Assembly (NCBI GenBank): GCA_004325065.1
Contig: PITI01000238.1
Span: forward strand, 1-16,160
Direction of reading: 5' to 3'
Length of the DNA: 16,160 bases
Source: Hamiltosporidium magnivora
Taxonomy: Eukaryota > Microsporidia > Dubosqiidae
The notes beneath the pieces are model-generated. The model had not been told where the DNA came from, did no database searches, and worked only from the letters and a program-made list of their open reading frames with translations. Each line of letters begins with the position of its first letter. Within the stretch, counting starts at the first letter, position 1. A program made the position numbers and the translations under genes. Below, one piece after another: positions 8,185-16,160 of the stretch.

Positions 8185-10176
8185 ATGATTAAAAAAAATA
8201 AAGAAAAATCTGATATAAGATATGACATAACAATATGCAAAAATGATACAATAAAAACACCAAATTTTAGAGATTTAACACCATTAGAATATAAAAAATT
8301 GAAACGTATTGATGATGATCAAAAGAAAATATATTCTGTTCATAAAAATTTGCCGGATCAAGAAAAAAATTTTACTGAGAAATTATTTTTTAAAGAAGAA
8401 ATTTATAATCAACCAGAAGGCGTTATAACAGAATTGCTATCTTATCAGAAATATGGTGTTTCATGGATGAAATCACGCGAAAATTCTATTATTGAAGGTG
8501 GAATATTAGCGGATGAAATGGGAATGGGAAAAACTCTACAAATACTTGCTTTAATTGCATTAGATGACTTTAATGAAAAAACTTTAGTTGTAACACCAGC
8601 CGTTGCTCTTAATCAGTGGATTTCTGAAATAGAAAGACACGCTCCGAATATTTTTGAAATATATGTTTATCATGGAAAAAATCGCAAAATAATCAATAAT
8701 TTGGAAAACAAATCCAAAATTCAAATATACTTAACAACATACGGAACAGTAGAAAACGGTTATCGTAAAAATACAAGCGAACTTTTTAAAATGGAATTCC
8801 ATCGACTAGTTTTAGATGAAGCCCATTCGATAAAAGATTCCAAATCTTCTACGAATACTGCAGTATCACATATTAGAGCTAAGAAAAGATGGGGACTTAC
8901 AGGGACACCTGTACAAAACCGAGTAAGTGATTTGTATTCTCTGGTAAAGTTTCTCAAATTAGATCCACATTCGTATTATTTTTGTAAGAAATGTCCATGT
9001 AAAACTTTATTTTGGTTGAATTATAACATAAAGGATGAAACTAGAAGAAGAGGGTTTTGCACATGTGGTCATTTCAGTTCTTTGCATTTTAGTTGGTGGA
9101 ATAGAAACATTGCAGGACCAATCAAAGACTATGGTTATACAACACAAGGTAAAGAAATTTTCAATAAACTTACAAGAATTACATCACATATAATATTAAG
9201 AAGAACAAAAGATAATTTAGAAGAAGAATTGGGTTTACCTTCTAAAGTTGTGAGAGTTATAAGAAATTATTTTTCAGAAGACGAATTAGAATTTTATACT
9301 TCGCTATATTCTCAAAATAAATCTAAATTAATGACTTACGTAATGAAAGGTGAAGTTAGTCATAATTATGCAAATATATTCGAATTATTACAAAAAATGA
9401 GAATGGCAGTGAATCATCCATTTTTAGTATTAAAAAATAAAATGAATTCAAATATTCCAATATGTGGATTTTGTAATGAAGAAGCTGATGATCCAATAAT
9501 TTCTAAATGTAAACATATCTTTTGTAGAGAAGAAGCAAGAATTTTTCTTCAAGATTCTTCGAAATGTCCAGTTTGTAAGATAAATATAACGATTGATTTA
9601 AATCAGGAAATAGATTTTACTTGTAAAACAGATATCAATACTGAAAGATGGGTCAGTTCTACAAAAATTGAGTGTCTGATTGAAGAATTATTCTTTCAAA
9701 AAAATGATCCATCTGTAATCAAAAGTATCGTATTTTCTCAATTCGTTAATTTTTTAGAATTACTTAGATGGAGATTAGAAAGAGCAGGATTTAGATGCGT
9801 AAAGATATACGGATCAATGCCTATTTCACAAAGAAAGGCAGCAATAGAAGCTTTCAACACAAACAAAGACATTACAATATTTCTTATATCATTAAAAGCA
9901 GGAGGTATAGCACTAAATCTTACAGAAGCCACTCGTGTCTATCTCATGGATTTATGGTGGAACCCAGCTGTTGAAGAACAAGCAATGGATAGAATACACA
10001 GAATAGGACAAAACAAACCAATAATCATAAATCGAATAATTATAGAAAATTCTATTGAATCCAAGATACTTCTCTTACAAAATAAGAAAAAAGCTCTTTC
10101 AGCTTCAGCAATAGATAATGATATAACAGCACTGAATAGACTTTCAGAAGAAGATTTGATGTTTCTTTTTTCTTAA
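8185..10176 (+). CDS. RAD16: Rad16-like SNF2 ATPase with RING finger (nucleotide excision repair)
   Basis: A 663-residue SNF2-family DNA translocase, shorter than the roughly 790-residue yeast Rad16, mainly through a short N terminus. In order: Walker A DEMGMGKT with K116, DEAH at 211-214, LTGTPVQNR from 238, a Cys-rich insert (C267, C270, C272, then C292, C294, H296) as in Rad16, and ILRRTK near 340. A RING finger follows (427-464), then helicase C-terminal motifs including SLKAGGIALNLTEA, DLWWNPAVE and motif VI QAMDRIHRIGQ (599-609; arginine fingers R603 and R606). In yeast, Rad16 pairs with Rad7 to find lesions in silent chromatin for global-genome repair and helps in a Cullin ubiquitin ligase; the same nuclear role is inferred here. 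The ATPase motifs are intact. The RING has C427, C430, C442, H444, C447, C461 and C464, but position 450 is Glu where the CxxC cysteine is expected. AATAAA occurs at 10212-10217 and 10243-10248. The start is the first ATG, preceded by CCCC. Confidence 0.93.
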   Translation: MIKKNKEKSDIRYDITICKNDTIKTPNFRDLTPLEYKKLKRIDDDQKKIYSVHKNLPDQEKNFTEKLFFKEEIYNQPEGVITELLSYQKYGVSWMKSRENSIIEGGILADEMGMGKTLQILALIALDDFNEKTLVVTPAVALNQWISEIERHAPNIFEIYVYHGKNRKIINNLENKSKIQIYLTTYGTVENGYRKNTSELFKMEFHRLVLDEAHSIKDSKSSTNTAVSHIRAKKRWGLTGTPVQNRVSDLYSLVKFLKLDPHSYYFCKKCPCKTLFWLNYNIKDETRRRGFCTCGHFSSLHFSWWNRNIAGPIKDYGYTTQGKEIFNKLTRITSHIILRRTKDNLEEELGLPSKVVRVIRNYFSEDELEFYTSLYSQNKSKLMTYVMKGEVSHNYANIFELLQKMRMAVNHPFLVLKNKMNSNIPICGFCNEEADDPIISKCKHIFCREEARIFLQDSSKCPVCKINITIDLNQEIDFTCKTDINTERWVSSTKIECLIEELFFQKNDPSVIKSIVFSQFVNFLELLRWRLERAGFRCVKIYGSMPISQRKAAIEAFNTNKDITIFLISLKAGGIALNLTEATRVYLMDLWWNPAVEEQAMDRIHRIGQNKPIIINRIIIENSIESKILLLQNKKKALSASAIDNDITALNRLSEEDLMFLFS

Positions 10177-10357
10177 ATTTTTAGTATTTTGTTCATTAAA
10201 ACTTTTATTTAAATAAATTTTTAAATTTTCCAATTTTTTCTCAATAAAAATACTTAAATTCAATTTTAATTTGAAAAACGCCTTTTAAAACTCCTAAGTT
10301 TAATCAAAATTTATAGATCGTATTTCTAAGTCTAAAAAATTATATTCTCACTATTTA

Positions 10358-10597
10358 TTATAAAAATCCATTTGTCTCATCTGATAGATATTTACTATTT
10401 GTATGGATAGTCAGTCTCTTCTCTGCTTGAATATGTTTAAAATATTTTTTGCTCATAGATTTAATAATTTTTAAATCAGAATTATTTCTTAACTCATAAT
10501 TTAATCTTTTCAAATAAAGAATTCTTAATTTTGAATGAATTTTATTGTCCAAAAATAAAACGAGAATCGAAATAAATATAATTTTAATAAAATTCAT
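10358..10597 (-). CDS. Possible small secreted or membrane-anchored protein
   Basis: A 79-residue open frame from the ATG at 10597. The N terminus (MNFIKIIFISILVLFLDNK) has one Lys followed by a strongly hydrophobic run, like a signal peptide or single membrane anchor. The rest is basic and Lys-, Tyr- and Arg-rich. I recognise no domain. It lies in the convergent gap between RAD16 and SPT6 and has no C-run before its start, unlike two of the larger genes. In sequence this AT-rich a frame of this size can arise by chance, so it is a candidate only. Confidence 0.35.
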   Translation of the reverse strand: MNFIKIIFISILVLFLDNKIHSKLRILYLKRLNYELRNNSDLKIIKSMSKKYFKHIQAEKRLTIHTNSKYLSDETNGFL

Positions 10598-10863
10598 ATT
10601 AAAAAACACTTTTCTTCTTTTTTATAGATTCTTATCTACAATTTTAATAAAAAAAACGGAAATAAAATCGTAAGTAATTTCAATTTAATAAACAATTTGA
10701 ATTTATTTTATAAAATCTTAGGTGATTTTATTCATTTTTATAAAATAAAACATTTGAAACAAGTATTCTATAAAAAATAGAAATTAAATTTATACTTTTA
10801 ATTCTCATTTCAACATTACAATCACACAATAAAAACAATTAAATTTAATGATGTCTTTATATT

Positions 10864-13746
10864 TTATGCTCTCTTTTTACGATAAACTAAAAACTCGTCA
10901 ATATCATTAAATTTACGATTATCAAATTCAAGTTGTTCAAATAAATTAATAAATTCTTCTTTTAAAATTTTATTTGGTCCAATATATGCAAACACAACCT
11001 TTCCTGGATATTTTCTACTAAAATAAAAACAATAATGCACTTTTACACCATCAAAAGAATCTTTTAGATATTTTTGTGCATCAAATTCGTTATCAAAATA
11101 TTTATCATGCTCTTGAATCATTTTAGAATTAAATAATAAACTTTTTATAAAAGTTGACAATATTTCATCTAATTCATCATATTTTTTACCCAATAATATG
11201 TAAAAAATTTTGTTATTTTCAATAATTTCATCAACTCGTAAATGTATAAAAACATCTTTAAATATTTTTAAAGTAATTACTGCATAATTACCACGACTAC
11301 TTTTTCTTATAATAAGTGGTTTTTTTTCATCAATTAAATATTTTTCTGCTTCTTTTGCATTTAAATTTTTAAAGAGAGAATGTTCTATGAATTTTAAACG
11401 TTCTACTTTTTTTATTTCTTCAACAAACAAACTACCTTTAAAAGATAAAGTAGAACAATTTATATCTTCAATTTTTACTTTTAAAAATTGATTTACAAAA
11501 ACTTCATTTGATTTTGATGCAAAAACAGAAAAATTATTGTTTTCTGTTACAACACTTACAATACAAAAAGCATCTCCTACTTTAACTACTCTTCCTTCAA
11601 ATATTTTATTGATTAATTTTTCATGTAACGGAAATAAATTATTAAATATTAAAATATCTGGTGATCCTTCAAAAATAGGTCTTTTTGGTTCTAAAATACA
11701 TTCAGATATATAAAACATTGCTCTTGATGTTGTATCATCTGTATTGACATGTGCGAGTCCCCAATCCAAAACTTCTTTTTTATCTTCAACAAATTTTTTA
11801 AGAGATATTTGAGTCTGTTTATCATCAATTTCTTGCTCTTTTAATAAATTTGTACAAAATATTTTGGCGTAACTATAATTTGTGGGATGAATTGACAAAG
11901 AATCTATGATATCAGATACATTTTCTGTATCGAACTCATGTAAATCAGGAAAAATTCTAAAATATGTTGAAATGTTTTTAAATTCAACCGAATTAAAAAT
12001 CTTTTTATCATCTAAAACACTCAATTTTTCAATGAATCCGTTTTCATTTGTAAATTTTAAAAACTTAGAAGTTTTTTTAGGGCCAAGTATTGTTTCTAAT
12101 AAAAAATGACAATTTTTATTTTCAATTACTAAATTAATATCAATTCCTACAATGCTTATTGCTGTAAGTAATCCTCTAATCACCTGTTTTTTAATTTCAT
12201 CATTATTTAAATAATTTTGATTTTTTACAAATTCACAAAATAAATTTGATTTCAACATTTTCATTATTAAAATTTCAGGATATAAAATTCTTAAACCGAT
12301 ATTGTAACAAAAATTTGAGGTATCAGATGAAAGTATTTTAAAAATATCATTTTCTACGAGAATAATATTTGCATCTGGAATGATTTCTTTTAATCTAAAA
12401 AATATATTTTTTATATTATAATCTGAACCAGAAACCCCGATACAAATAGGCGCGTATTTTTCATATAATTCTAACCAATCTTGGTTTTGATTCATTCCAA
12501 GTGTTTTGGATTCAACCGATTCTCCTTTATGATTTACTACAGATACTTTTACATTTTTAAAATCATTAGAAACACCAAAAACGTGCTGCTGGTATTTTGG
12601 TCTTTCTATTCCACCATTAATAATTCTGTCAATGACATTTACAAATAAATTTTTTTTAATTTTAGTTTTTATTTCATCTATAAAATATGATTTGATTATT
12701 TCTTTTATATCAATTTTTTTAATTACATCTGATATTATTTCCTTTCTTAATTTATTCCATTGATCTTCTGTACCAATACAATAGAATTTGGATATTTCAT
12801 TTAATAAATTTTCAAAATCGTATTCTATTAAAACATCAGAATCATTTATTTTCGCAATATCTAAGTTATGTATTAAATCCTCATCAAACTTTCCATTTTT
12901 CAAACAATATTCCAGAATAAATGGTTGAAATATTGGTAAAATAGATAATCTTTCAGAATGGTAATTTTTAAAATATTCTTTAGAAATTCCTTTGGTTTCT
13001 AAAAATAAGTCCAACGGAATATTTTCACTTTGTATTTCATTTATTTTTTCTTTGTTCAAAAGATTTTCAAAAAAATCATTTGGTGACAAAATTAAATCGG
13101 TTTCACAGCACGGATCATAAAAACGAGACAATTTTTCTTTTAAAAAAATATATTTCGAAAAATCTCTGACTTCATTTAATTTAGTAAATTTATTCAAATT
13201 TCTTAATTCATCGGCATTAACCTTTGAAAGAAGCATATTTTTTATTTTTATAAATTCTTTAAATTCATTGTACAAATCAATTATTTCATAAGCTTCTTCG
13301 ATTCCAAATTTTACTCCTAAACTATGAAAGAGAATATAATGAACAAAATCATTTTCTAAGAGACTTTGAATAAAGAAATCCAATTCCTTTTTTGGATATT
13401 CTTTTCTGATTTGTATCCATTGTACAATTTCTTCTAAATCAAAATGCTCCTGTATTTCAAAACTACTTTCAGAAGAACTTTCACTAACATTTTTTTCTGC
13501 ACTAATTTCTTCATTCTCCTCTAAAACATACATATATTCATCTCCTGTACCAAATATTTCATAAAAAATTGTATTCATCTCTTCTTTGTTATACTCTGCA
13601 TACTCTATTTGATCATCTTCTACAAAATCTGTAATATCTTCTTCATCTTCATTAAATAAATTTTCCAAATCTTTTTTTTCTGTTTTTAAATGCTTTTTAG
13701 ATATTCTTCTTCGATTAAATATTTGTTCTTCTGATGAATCACTCAT
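10864..13746 (-). CDS. SPT6: Transcription elongation factor / histone chaperone Spt6
   Basis: A 960-residue protein, much shorter than yeast Spt6 (about 1450). The N terminus is acidic, with FVEDD near 41-45 and the motif FYEIFGTGDEYMYVLEE at about 61-77. That motif corresponds to the Spn1/Iws1-binding segment. The Tex-like core follows: the helical region, an inactive RNase H/YqgF-like fold from about residue 425 (YAPICIGVSGSD starts at 431), helix-hairpin-helix, a death-like domain ending near RAMFYISECILEPKR, and an S1 domain around 715-770 (GRVVKVGDAFCIV). The C terminus is a tandem SH2 (about 786-955), with SLFKNLNAKEAEKYL, IIRKSSRGNY (phosphate-binding Arg near 813) and FYFSRKYPGKVVFAYIG in the second SH2. 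Spt6 travels with RNA polymerase II, reassembles nucleosomes and binds the phosphorylated Rpb1 linker. The ATG at 13746 is the first in frame, although the frame stays open without an ATG to 13809. Only a CC lies just upstream. It is convergent with RAD16. Confidence 0.93.
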   Translation of the reverse strand: MSDSSEEQIFNRRRISKKHLKTEKKDLENLFNEDEEDITDFVEDDQIEYAEYNKEEMNTIFYEIFGTGDEYMYVLEENEEISAEKNVSESSSESSFEIQEHFDLEEIVQWIQIRKEYPKKELDFFIQSLLENDFVHYILFHSLGVKFGIEEAYEIIDLYNEFKEFIKIKNMLLSKVNADELRNLNKFTKLNEVRDFSKYIFLKEKLSRFYDPCCETDLILSPNDFFENLLNKEKINEIQSENIPLDLFLETKGISKEYFKNYHSERLSILPIFQPFILEYCLKNGKFDEDLIHNLDIAKINDSDVLIEYDFENLLNEISKFYCIGTEDQWNKLRKEIISDVIKKIDIKEIIKSYFIDEIKTKIKKNLFVNVIDRIINGGIERPKYQQHVFGVSNDFKNVKVSVVNHKGESVESKTLGMNQNQDWLELYEKYAPICIGVSGSDYNIKNIFFRLKEIIPDANIILVENDIFKILSSDTSNFCYNIGLRILYPEILIMKMLKSNLFCEFVKNQNYLNNDEIKKQVIRGLLTAISIVGIDINLVIENKNCHFLLETILGPKKTSKFLKFTNENGFIEKLSVLDDKKIFNSVEFKNISTYFRIFPDLHEFDTENVSDIIDSLSIHPTNYSYAKIFCTNLLKEQEIDDKQTQISLKKFVEDKKEVLDWGLAHVNTDDTTSRAMFYISECILEPKRPIFEGSPDILIFNNLFPLHEKLINKIFEGRVVKVGDAFCIVSVVTENNNFSVFASKSNEVFVNQFLKVKIEDINCSTLSFKGSLFVEEIKKVERLKFIEHSLFKNLNAKEAEKYLIDEKKPLIIRKSSRGNYAVITLKIFKDVFIHLRVDEIIENNKIFYILLGKKYDELDEILSTFIKSLLFNSKMIQEHDKYFDNEFDAQKYLKDSFDGVKVHYCFYFSRKYPGKVVFAYIGPNKILKEEFINLFEQLEFDNRKFNDIDEFLVYRKKRA

Positions 13747-14417
13747 GCATGGATAATTTTTTTTTAATAAAAAAGCAAGGAATTTTTTTGAAAGAAAAAT
13801 TAAAATCAAATATTAAGGAATATGAAAAAATAGTGTAAAAAATGGTTGGTTTCTTATAAAAATGAATTAATTATTTTGCATATTTAGAAACAATCAGCTT
13901 AAAACTTAAATCTTCAAATCTAAATTTTAAAAACAAGATTTCTTCTATTAAATTAAATGTTAATATAATCTATGATTATTTAGTATTTATACCTCTTTTT
14001 TAGTCTATTATAGTGTAATTTTTTGTTTACTTTTTGTTCAAACACATTATAAAGTTTAATAATCAGATTTTCAGTTGCTTAAGATTCTCTTATTCACTAG
14101 AATGCTCTAGTTAAGGTGCAAATTTCTCATTTTTTCGCTCTTTTTTTGCAAATCCGTGAATGCTTCTTTTCTAATTTCAACCCTTTTTATTTTAATTTTA
14201 AACTCATTGGCAATTAACAGATAAATAATTGCCGGTAATATCGATTAAGCTTATTTTACATTAAGATTGAAATTCCAAGTTGTTTATGATATATCATGTA
14301 ATATATATTATCGCTTTGGTTTACTAATTGAGAAATGTCTTTCATTTTTCTTGTGTTATAATCCAAGTTTTGTCCGAAAAGCAAACATTTCAAACTTTTT
14401 TTACTTATAAAATCTTT
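13747..14417. other. Non-coding spacer upstream of SPT6
   Basis: Holds the presumed SPT6 promoter but no identifiable element beyond a CC at 13751-13752 on the SPT6 strand. I see no other gene, RNA or repeat here. The spacer ends at the target duplication of the Merlin element. Confidence 0.45.
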
Positions 14418-14425
14418 AGTGTTGA
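14418..14425. repeat. Left target-site duplication of Merlin element
   Basis: AGTGTTGA directly precedes the left terminal repeat and matches seven of eight bases of AGTGTTGT after the right end. An 8-base duplication is expected for Merlin insertion. Confidence 0.75.
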
Positions 14426-14486
14426 GGGAGCAGAGGCGCCTTTATGGTACCAAATTCGCTTTAAAAACAAAATTTTAAAAAATTAC
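14426..14486. repeat. Left terminal inverted repeat of Merlin element
   Basis: A 61-base arm that pairs with the complement of 15380-15440. The inner 40 bases, beginning GGTACCAAATTCGC, are nearly identical between arms. The outer 20 bases are more diverged but keep the GGG end and CCTTTA. Confidence 0.9.
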
Positions 14487-14602
14487 CATTAAATTTATAT
14501 TTATAACTTTACAATCCTAATTTACTAACATTTTATAACACTAATCAATATATTAAATTAAATATAATTATAACTTTGAGAAATGAATATTTCAACAGCT
14601 TT

Positions 14603-15371
14603 TTAAGAGCCAGACAATCTTGGCATTACACCTAATAATCCATTTTCACTTTTTACAACAGCAAATAATAAAAGCCACCAATTTTTTTTTCTCACTTCGC
14701 CGGTGATTTGGAATAAACTTCTTAAATGAAGACCAATTTCTCTCAATCGTGTGGGTATGAACACCGGAGATTGCATCAATAACACCACGCGAGTGATTTA
14801 CCGTTTTGCGATCAAAATATATTCTCAAATCCCTATAACCTTTCCAACAGTCTGTATAGATTATACCACCTGGCTTCACAAGTTGTAATATTATTGGGAT
14901 AGGGGTTGCTTTGGTTCCATCCAAGATGGGTAGCAACATTATTTAAAGAGCTGTGATATTCTTTCAACTAACTCAAACTTTATTGTACTTTCGTTTACTA
15001 AATTTGGATGCAATAATTTCTACAATGATTTCATTGTCTCAAATATATTCTTTTGATGCAATAAAATTACATTTGGCTTTAGCATTCATTGTTTTAACTA
15101 ATGGCTTTAATCCCTTTTTAGAATATCCGGTGCAGAAGATATTGTTCTCATTTTGTGTTATTAAGTAAACCACAAATTTTTTTATAGTTGTCAAGCAAAG
15201 TACCTCTAAAACCAGGAACTTTCTTTTTACATGTAGACCATGTAAAAATTAAAAAGAATGATGATCTTGAAAAGAAACTTGTTAAAGAAATAAAAGCACT
15301 GCATTTTGGTTCTTTAAGAATTAATATATGGCAGTTAAACCAATTACTAAATTTATTGAGACCAAACTCAT
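14603..15371 (-). pseudogene. Merlin transposase (ISXO2-like DDE), broken
   Basis: Read on the minus strand. The first ATG at 15371 meets a stop after 16 codons. In another frame the N-terminal zinc-binding part survives as an EPKCSAF...WSTCKKK...GFRGTLL relic. The first catalytic region (14978-15035) reads EIIVEIIASKFSKRKYNKV, where families have VEIDESxFxxRKY, so the first catalytic Asp is Ile and the following Glu is Ala. The C-terminal half is well kept at 14646-14939: IIYTDCWKGY holds the second Asp (about 14835-14866), then TVNHS, and HTHTIERNWSSFKKFI holds the final Glu. Several stops and at least two frameshifts break the gene; near the end a frame change at about 14690 would extend it to 14603. 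It has lost both reading frame and one catalytic residue. Confidence 0.88.
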
Positions 15372-15379
15372 CTAAAGGA

Positions 15380-15440
15380 GTAATTTTTTTAAATTTTTGT
15401 TTTTAAAGCGAATTTGGTACCTTAAAGGTAACTTCCACCC
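15380..15440. repeat. Right terminal inverted repeat of Merlin element
   Basis: The complement of this arm begins GGGTGG, passes through CCTTTAAGGTACC and continues GGTACCAAATTCGC, matching the left arm at 14426-14486 over the same length. Confidence 0.9.
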
Positions 15441-15448
15441 AGTGTTGT
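15441..15448. repeat. Right target-site duplication of Merlin element
   Basis: AGTGTTGT directly follows the right terminal repeat and differs from the left copy AGTGTTGA only in its last base. Confidence 0.75.
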
Positions 15449-15511
15449 GTTTAGGAATCCTTATTTTAATGATAAAATTTCATTTTATTTCAGATAAATT
15501 AGGTAAAGGAA

Positions 15512-15610
15512 GGATAATCAAATAAAAAACTTTCTGCTTGGCAATGAGTGTGTGAAACTGGTGTGAAAATCATTTTTTGAATTTTTGGTGGGAATAAAAC
15601 CACACTAAAT
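15512..15610. repeat. Dispersed repeat, copy 3 (partial)
   Basis: Begins GGATAATC like copy 2, then CTGCTTGGCAATGAGTGTGTGAA, GGTGTGAAAATCATT and GGTGGGAATAAAACCACA, lining up with the first half of copies 1 and 2. After about 15610 the similarity fades, so it is truncated or strongly diverged. It lies only about 65 bases beyond the Merlin target duplication, on the same strand as the other two copies. Confidence 0.7.
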
Positions 15611-15689
15611 CTTCGGTTGTTTCATGGAAGTTTATGAGGAGGAGAGGTCTACAAAATGACAAAACTTTTTCTAAAAATTTATTTGTAGT

Positions 15690-15990
15690 TTTTTATGTAA
15701 CCAGATTGCAGACCACAGCTGAAAATCTAAGTAATTGCCATGTAAAAACATTGAAACCTAACATTGCTCACTCGAGTTAGAAGACTTAGCGCCTGGGAGA
15801 TATAAAAATTAAAACCATTAAAAGCCGGGAGAGCTAAATAGCAGGTTATACCTGTTGGTATGAAATTGCACTGTCTAGGTGGACCCTAAGTAAATCTCTG
15901 GAATATATCTTAACTAGATTTTTATTGGGTTCAGAAAGCGTAGAGTAAGTGGGAATTTTGCATAGTCTTGAAGGAGCTCGGGGGGCTTTA
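15690..15990 (+). pseudogene. Possible decayed LINE 3' end (Dong/R4-like)
   Basis: This GC-richer stretch carries broken frames on the plus strand: a VIAM-like segment, about 38 codons later QVIPVGMKLHCLGG, then after a frame change TLSKSLEYILTRF and SES-VE, ending in GILHSLEGARGALAF. The order resembles the C terminus of Dong/R4-type LINEs known in microsporidia: (I/V)DVAVP, then VIPVVVGALGT, SKSLxKYL, and QKxALLGTARILRKxL. The match is by eye across frameshifts and is weak. No catalytic motif is preserved. It could equally be an unrelated relic. Confidence 0.35.
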
Positions 15991-16160
15991 GCCTTTGATC
16001 ACACTCCATGCAGCGGACATTAACGAACTCCGAACAACTGCCTCGCCTATTAATTAGGTTCTATACACCTGGTAAATGAAAGGCTTTGGGACGTAGGTAT
16101 CGCAGGGGTTACCGATGGAGTGTTGGAATAGCAGTTATTTATGTTAAACCTAGAAATGCG
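15991..16160. other. GC-richer tail without a gene
   Basis: Composition differs visibly from the AT-rich surroundings, but I find no rRNA, tRNA or domain signature. It may belong to the same decayed element as the preceding stretch and runs off the window. Confidence 0.4.

Larger units (their letters stand above)
14426..15440 (-). mobile_element. Merlin/IS1016-type DNA transposon, inactive
   Basis: A 1015-base element bounded by matching inverted ends. Both start with GGG (GGGAGC left, GGGTGG on the right complement), share CCTTTA(T/A)GGTACC and then GGTACCAAATTCGC. They continue as near-identical A-rich sequence to TTAC. The flanks carry AGTGTTGA (14418-14425) and AGTGTTGT (15441-15448), an 8-base target duplication with one mismatch, which is the size known for Merlin elements. 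Inside, on the minus strand, are the remains of an ISXO2/IS1595-type DDE transposase. Merlin elements are known from animals and have been reported from microsporidian genomes, where exchange with hosts has been proposed. All of this is readable in the sequence except the family history. Confidence 0.92.

Noticed and set aside
14953..15406. Two plus-strand open frames inside the Merlin element
   Set aside because: Both lie antisense to the broken transposase, whose motifs are on the minus strand.
15750..16160. Possible rRNA because of the higher GC
   Set aside because: No conserved rRNA core sequence could be recognised on either strand.
1..16160. CRISPR array, operon or bacterial defence system
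   Set aside because: No regularly spaced direct repeats or prokaryotic genes; gene content is eukaryotic nuclear. The Merlin transposase is related to bacterial IS families but is a known eukaryotic lineage.

Overview
This AT-rich, largely intron-free stretch most resembles a microsporidian nuclear genome. The call rests on three clues: strongly reduced versions of general eukaryotic chromatin and repair proteins (Rad16, Spt6 and a FYRN/FYRC protein), short C-runs just before two start codons, and A-rich coding strands. Microsporidia normally have compact genomes, so the long gaps and transposon fossils point to one of the expanded, TE-rich lineages. The species cannot be read from the sequence.

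Layout: 1-1470 is non-coding with one copy (about 421-615) of a dispersed repeat. A FYRN/FYRC chromatin-type protein lies at 1471-2091 (+). Between 3340 and 6250 on the minus strand is a heavily decayed non-LTR retrotransposon, with an AP-type endonuclease followed by reverse transcriptase, broken by many stops and frameshifts. A second copy of the dispersed repeat (6276-6470) abuts its 5' end. After another long gap comes RAD16 (8185-10176, +), a SNF2/RING repair ATPase. It converges with SPT6 (10864-13746, -), a histone chaperone and elongation factor. A possible small secreted-type ORF (10358-10597, -) lies between them. At 14426-15440 is a complete but dead Merlin/IS1016-type DNA transposon with 61-base terminal inverted repeats and an 8-base target duplication. 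It is followed by a third, partial repeat copy and a GC-richer tail that may be the decayed 3' end of another retrotransposon.

The three intact genes are all nuclear and act on chromatin (transcription-linked histone handling, nucleotide excision repair, FYR-domain chromatin regulation). They lie on different strands, far apart, and nothing suggests an operon or a new defence-type system. The most notable content is the layered TE graveyard, the unnamed dispersed repeat and a RING finger in Rad16 that lacks one zinc ligand.
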